Shown in pieces: positions 5,231 through 8,873 of a stretch of 8,873 nucleotides of DNA. Positions within the stretch are counted from its first letter, which is position 1. The number at the start of each line of letters is the position of its first letter. The position numbers and the translations under genes are program-made. The stretch comes from Bacillota bacterium (GTDB lineage Bacteria; Bacillota; DTU025): the NCBI GenBank assembly GCA_003456765.1, contig DMOT01000253.1, forward strand, positions 1 to 8,873. Direction: 5' to 3'. A model generated the notes under the pieces. That model was not told the DNA's origin, did no database searches, and saw nothing but the letters and a program-made list of their open reading frames with translations.

Positions 5231-6202
5231 CTACTTGATGAGATGGCACGCGACGTGATGCCCACTGAAGTTGCGCAGCTCGGGTTCCTCCTCGCCACAA
5301 ACATCCATGGCATAGCTACACCTCGACTTAAATCGGCATCCCGGCGGAGGATCGATCGGGCTCGGGACATCCCCTTCAAGGATGATCCTCTCCCGTTCAG
5401 CCTCTATGTCGGGATCGGGAATGGGGATCGCCGACATCAATGCCTTAGTATAAGGATGGAGCGGGTTCTTGTAAAGCTCCACACTCTCAGCGAGCTCCAC
5501 GATCTTTCCGAGGTACATCACCGCCACGCGGTGGCTTGTATGCTTGACCATTGAAAGATCATGGGCTATGAAGAGGTAAGTTAAGCCTCGCTCTTCCTGG
5601 AGTTCCTCAAGCATATTGATGACCTGAGCCTGAATGGATACATCCAGTGCAGATATGGGCTCGTCGCATATGATGAAACTCGGCTCCACAGCGAGGGCCC
5701 GCGCAACCCCGATCCTCTGCCTCTGGCCCCCGCTGAACTCATGCGGGAACCTGGTTGCATGTTCAGGGCTGAGTCCTACAGTGTGGAGGAGTTCGTGTAT
5801 CATCTCCAGTCTCTCTTCCTTGCTGTCGGCAAGATTGTGTATGTCGATGGGCTCGCCGATGATGTCGCCCACAGTCATGCGCGCATTCAGAGAAGCGTAC
5901 GGATCCTGGAAGATCATCTGCATCTTCCGCCTTATCGGCAGCATCTCTTTGGGGTGGATCGAAAAAACGGGAACCCCGTCGAATATTACTTCTCCGGCAG
6001 TTGGCTCGTAAAGCCTGCATATAGTCCTGCCCACAGTAGTCTTGCCGCACCCGCTTTCACCCACAAGTCCGAGAGTTTCGCCTCTGGGTATGCTGAAACT
6101 GATGCCATCGACCGCCTTCAACGTTCCTTTCTTGCCACGAAAAGTTCCTCCGCCAACACGGAAGTACTTCTTGAGATTCTTTACTGCAATCAATGGTTCC
6201 AT
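5231..6202 (-). CDS. oppF: Oligopeptide/dipeptide ABC transporter ATPase, OppF/DppF type
   Basis: This is the second ATPase of the peptide importer, which binds the cytoplasmic face of the OppB-OppC permease pair. The 323-residue product has Walker A GESGCGKTT (48-56), the Q-loop glutamine (Gln99 in IFQDPYASLN), the signature FSGGQRQR (156-163), Walker B FIICDEP (176-182) and the H-loop His214. The C-terminal peptide-transporter extension contains HPYTKALMSAIP (249-260) and four cysteines (289, 295, 302, 319), the spacing known to hold a [4Fe-4S] cluster in related transporters. Its ATG overlaps the oppD stop as TAATG, implying translational coupling. It ends in TAG. The symbol follows gene order; dppF or appF are equally possible because substrate cannot be read from the ATPase. 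Confidence 0.95.
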   Translation of the reverse strand: MEPLIAVKNLKKYFRVGGGTFRGKKGTLKAVDGISFSIPRGETLGLVGESGCGKTTVGRTICRLYEPTAGEVIFDGVPVFSIHPKEMLPIRRKMQMIFQDPYASLNARMTVGDIIGEPIDIHNLADSKEERLEMIHELLHTVGLSPEHATRFPHEFSGGQRQRIGVARALAVEPSFIICDEPISALDVSIQAQVINMLEELQEERGLTYLFIAHDLSMVKHTSHRVAVMYLGKIVELAESVELYKNPLHPYTKALMSAIPIPDPDIEAERERIILEGDVPSPIDPPPGCRFKSRCSYAMDVCGEEEPELRNFSGHHVACHLIK

Positions 6203-7212
6203 TATGCCACGCCCCCTCTCTCCACCCGATCATAAGTCGGTGCCATGGGGTGCTGCAGCCAGCAGGCTACCTTATGATGTTCTGACAGTTCAGTATAGTC
6301 AGGTGGGACGTTTGAGCATATCGACATCGCCCAGTCGCACCTTGGAGCAAACGGGCATCCCACCGGAGGACTTATCAAGTCAGGAGGCTGGCCCAGAATG
6401 GGCACTAGTTTCTTCTTATCTTCAGCGTCAAGCCTCGGCACCGACTTGAGAAGGCCCCAGGTGTAGGGGTGCTGAGCATGGTAGTAGATGTCGCGTACCG
6501 TTCCCGTCTCGATCACCTTCCCGGCATACATCACGAGTACACGCTGTGCTAGCCCAGCAACTACGCCAAGGTCATGAGTGATTAGGATGATTGACATGCC
6601 CAGCTTCTTCTTGAGCTGCGCCATGAGGCTTATTATCTGAGCCTGAATCGTAACGTCCAAAGCAGTCGTAGGCTCGTCGGCAATCAACAGCATCGGATTG
6701 CAGGCAAGCGCCATTGCTATCATGACCCTTTGCCTCATCCCTCCGCTAAACTCGTGAGGAAACGACCCCAGACGCCGCTCGGGCGAGGGAATCCCCACCA
6801 TGTGAAGGAGTTCTATGCATCTTCGTTCCGCCTGCTCACGGGATGTTTTCTGATGAAGCATTATGGACTCCACGATCTGGTTCTTGATAGTCAAAACGGG
6901 GTTGAGAGACGTCATGGGGTCTTGGAATATCATCCCGATCTCATTTCCCCGCACGTGTTGCATCCTGTTTTCGCCAAGCTTCAGCAGGTCGCGGCCATTG
7001 AAGATGATCTCCCCATCTATGACCTTCCCAGGAGGCGCCACAAGTTGCATTATGGAAAGCGCCGTAACGCTCTTGCCACAACCAGACTCGCCAACAAGCG
7101 CAATTGCCTCACCGGTGTCCACGTGGAAGCTCACATTACGGACTGCCTTGACTTCACCTGAATATGTGAAGAACGATGTACTGACGTTTCTAACTTCCAA
7201 AAGTCTGTCCAA
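6202..7212 (-). CDS. oppD: Oligopeptide/dipeptide ABC transporter ATPase, OppD/DppD type
   Basis: This is the first ATPase of the peptide importer. The 336-residue product carries Walker A GESGCGKS (41-48), the Q-loop glutamine (Gln97 in IFQDPMTSLNP), the signature FSGGMRQR (155-162), Walker B LLIADEP (175-181) and the H-loop His213. The C-terminal extension has the HPYTWGLLKSVPRL segment (248-261) and cysteines 286, 292, 299 and 317, a [4Fe-4S]-type pattern. The start is TTG at 7212, with AGGGGGG 7 bases before it; no better start lies near the N-terminal EVRNVSTSF. It begins 30 bases after oppC and ends in TAA overlapping the oppF ATG. All catalytic residues are intact, so the ATPase itself is not decayed even though oppC is interrupted. 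Confidence 0.95.
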   Translation of the reverse strand: MDRLLEVRNVSTSFFTYSGEVKAVRNVSFHVDTGEAIALVGESGCGKSVTALSIMQLVAPPGKVIDGEIIFNGRDLLKLGENRMQHVRGNEIGMIFQDPMTSLNPVLTIKNQIVESIMLHQKTSREQAERRCIELLHMVGIPSPERRLGSFPHEFSGGMRQRVMIAMALACNPMLLIADEPTTALDVTIQAQIISLMAQLKKKLGMSIILITHDLGVVAGLAQRVLVMYAGKVIETGTVRDIYYHAQHPYTWGLLKSVPRLDAEDKKKLVPILGQPPDLISPPVGCPFAPRCDWAMSICSNVPPDYTELSEHHKVACWLQHPMAPTYDRVERGGVA

Positions 7213-7242
7213 GAGGTATCCCCCCTACTCTATGTCCACCGG

Positions 7243-8163
7243 TTATTTGCGCTGCTTGGGGTCGAGAGCGTCCCGAAGGCCGTCCCCCAAGAAGTTGAAC
7301 GCGAACATAGTAATGCTTATTGCTATGGCCGGGAAGAAGAGCTGCCACGGGTATGATCTGAAGCTCTGCAGCGCATCTGACGCCAACACGCCCCAGCTCG
7401 CCATGGGGGCGTTCACCCCGAGTCCGATGAAGCTCAAGAAGGCTTCGGTGAATATGGCCGCCGGTATGTTCAGCGTCGCCGTGACTATGATCGGACCCAT
7501 TGCATTTGGGATCAGGTGCTTGATGATGATCTGCTAGTTGCTGGCGCCGATTGTGCGCGCAGCCAGAACAAAATCCTGCTCCTTCAGACTGAGAACCTGG
7601 CCCCTGACGATCCTCGCCATGCCCAGCCAGTATACAAGACCAAGCGCTATCAGAATGTTCTGCAGTCCCGGCTCAAGAATGACCATGAGCAATATGACAT
7701 AGAGAAGCATCGGGATGGCATTGAGCACTTCGACTATGCGCATCATGACATTGTCTACCCTGCCGCCGTAGAAACCTGAAATCCCACCGTATACTACTCC
7801 GACGGTCAGGTTAATTAAGCTTGCCAGAAATCCAACAGTAAGTGAGATTCTGGCACCGTACATTATCCGAGTCAGGAGGTCGCGCCCCAGGTCGTCAGTG
7901 CCCAGCCAATACTTTGAACTGCAGAACTGGTTCTGATCTTCCAGACTCTGGTCAGAATAGCTGTACGGCGAGACCATAGGACCGAATATGGCAATTGCGA
8001 TGATTGCCACGATGGTCCAAAGCCCTATCATGGCCCCCCGATTCTGTTTCAGCCTGCGCCACGCGTCTTGCCAGTAGGTGACCGATGGACGCACAATGGC
8101 TTCCGCACTCTCAATGTCTTTCTTGATGGGTTTGAACATCTCAACATTGTATTCCACAGCCAC
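7243..8163 (-). pseudogene. oppC: Peptide ABC transporter permease OppC with internal TAG
   Basis: OppC is the second membrane subunit of the peptide importer. The frame covers 306 codons, normal for the family. It has an N-terminal cytoplasmic segment, a first membrane helix at about 43-65, LGTDDLGRDLLTRIMYGAR (87-105), further hydrophobic helices to about 182, and after the stop two more helices plus the FLSFIGLGVNAP loop. Codon 210 is TAG (7536-7534), directly after AARTIGASN and before QIIIKHLIPNAMGP. This is the EAA loop that docks on OppD/OppF, so termination would give a 209-residue product without the coupling end. There is no frameshift and both halves are well conserved, so a recent nonsense mutation, a sequencing error or readthrough are all possible. 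The GTG at 8163 directly follows the oppB TGA; a GTG two codons later (8157) is better spaced from AAGGAG. Confidence 0.85.
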
Positions 8164-8873
8164 TCACTCCTTTGCGTCCATCAGCTTGATCCTGGGGTCA
8201 ATCCAGCCGTATGCGATATCTACGCCGAAATTTAGAAAGACCAGGAGAGCGCTGTAGAAGATCGTAACGCCCAGTATGACTGTGTAGTCTCTATTGTAAA
8301 TGCTGGTCACATAGTAGCGTCCTAGCCCTGGTATGGCAAAGATATTCTCAACAACGAAGCTCCCGGTGACTATCCCTGCAACCAAGGGTCCCAGGTAGGT
8401 AACCACGGGCAGAATTGCGTTCTTAATCACGTGCTTGTAGACGACGGCCGCCCACGAAAGCCCTTTGGATCTGGCTGTTCTGATGTAGTCTTGCGACAGA
8501 ACATCCAGAGTGCTCGATCGCATCAGCCGCGCAAAGAAAGCAGTAGGGAACCCTGCCAGCGCCAGCATGGGCAATATAACGTGCTTCGGGGTTCCCCACA
8601 TGGCAGCAGGCAGCCATCTGAGCCTCACAGCAAACACGTACATCAAGAGTGTCGCCATGACAAAGCTGGGAACCGACACGCCTATTATGGCAAAAGCCAT
8701 TATGACGTTATCTTGCCATCTGTTTTGCTTGAGCGCCGATATTATCCCGCACGGAACCCCTACCACTAGGGCAAACATAACACTCACCAGTCCCAGATGG
8801 GCGCTGATGGGGAACCCCTCACGAATGATGTCATTGACCGATCGGCCCAGATACTTGTATGAAGGCCCCAGAT
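8164..8873 (-). CDS. oppB: Peptide ABC transporter permease OppB (partial, 5' end off window)
   Basis: OppB is the first membrane subunit of the importer. The frame is open to the right edge; 235 residues are visible, beginning LGPSYKYLGRSVNDIIREGF, a family-typical stretch before the second membrane helix. Roughly the first 70-100 residues, with the first membrane helix, lie outside. The visible part contains several hydrophobic segments, the periplasmic RLRWLPAAMWGTP region, the EAA loop (DYIRTARSKGLSWAAVVYKHVIKNAILP, shown here as residues 128 onward) and the closing GWIDPRIKL motif. The loop is intact, unlike in oppC. It ends in TGA directly followed by the oppC GTG, and AAGGAG at its 3' end is the likely oppC ribosome site. 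Confidence 0.95.
   Translation of the reverse strand, partial: LGPSYKYLGRSVNDIIREGFPISAHLGLVSVMFALVVGVPCGIISALKQNRWQDNVIMAFAIIGVSVPSFVMATLLMYVFAVRLRWLPAAMWGTPKHVILPMLALAGFPTAFFARLMRSSTLDVLSQDYIRTARSKGLSWAAVVYKHVIKNAILPVVTYLGPLVAGIVTGSFVVENIFAIPGLGRYYVTSIYNRDYTVILGVTIFYSALLVFLNFGVDIAYGWIDPRIKLMDAKE

Noticed and set aside
1030..8163. Full reassignment of TAG to an amino acid
   Set aside because: Five genes end with TAG at the length expected for their families, and several TAGs are followed within 14-21 codons by TAA or TGA, so TAG clearly works as a stop in most of them.

Overview
The window looks like ordinary chromosome of a spore-forming, Gram-positive Bacillota, probably of the clostridial side. 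Reasons: spoVG lies in an ispE-ridA-spoVG neighbourhood, a SigH-type promoter lies in front of spoVG, a secreted D-Ala-D-Ala carboxypeptidase lies next to ispE, Shine-Dalgarno sequences are strong, and GTG and TTG starts are common. Every protein gene is on the minus strand, so transcription runs from high to low coordinates. The species cannot be named from this sequence.

Right part (8873 to 5231): an oligopeptide/dipeptide ABC transporter operon in the order oppB (cut by the window edge), oppC, oppD, oppF. The junctions are tight (TGA directly followed by GTG, and a TAATG overlap). No solute-binding protein gene (oppA) is visible; it may lie beyond the right edge. The oppC frame contains one in-frame TAG at 7534-7536, inside the cytoplasmic loop that should contact the ATPases. 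The rest of that gene is intact on both sides. A two-part hairpin follows oppF.

Middle part (5078 to 1030): dacF-like carboxypeptidase, ispE (MEP isoprenoid pathway), a MobA-like nucleotidyltransferase, ridA and spoVG, all in one direction with gaps of about 30-140 bases. This resembles the ispE-purR-ridA(yabJ)-spoVG cluster of Bacillus, but a nucleotidyltransferase occupies the purR position. A good SigH promoter candidate precedes spoVG and lies within a 38-codon open stretch between ridA and spoVG.

Left part (1029 to 1): a tRNA-Gln(UUG) gene forms a self-contained unit with its own extended -10 promoter and a downstream intrinsic terminator. On either side are stretches without recognisable genes. 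A 10-bp perfect hairpin lies between spoVG and the tRNA promoter, and three helically phased CGCATTC repeats lie near the left edge.

I see no mobile element, CRISPR array, phage gene or clearly new system. The most checkable oddities are the amber codon in oppC, the predominance of TAG stops (five of nine genes) with neighbouring genes in the same frame across TAG, the small open frame before spoVG, and the structured intergenic hairpins.
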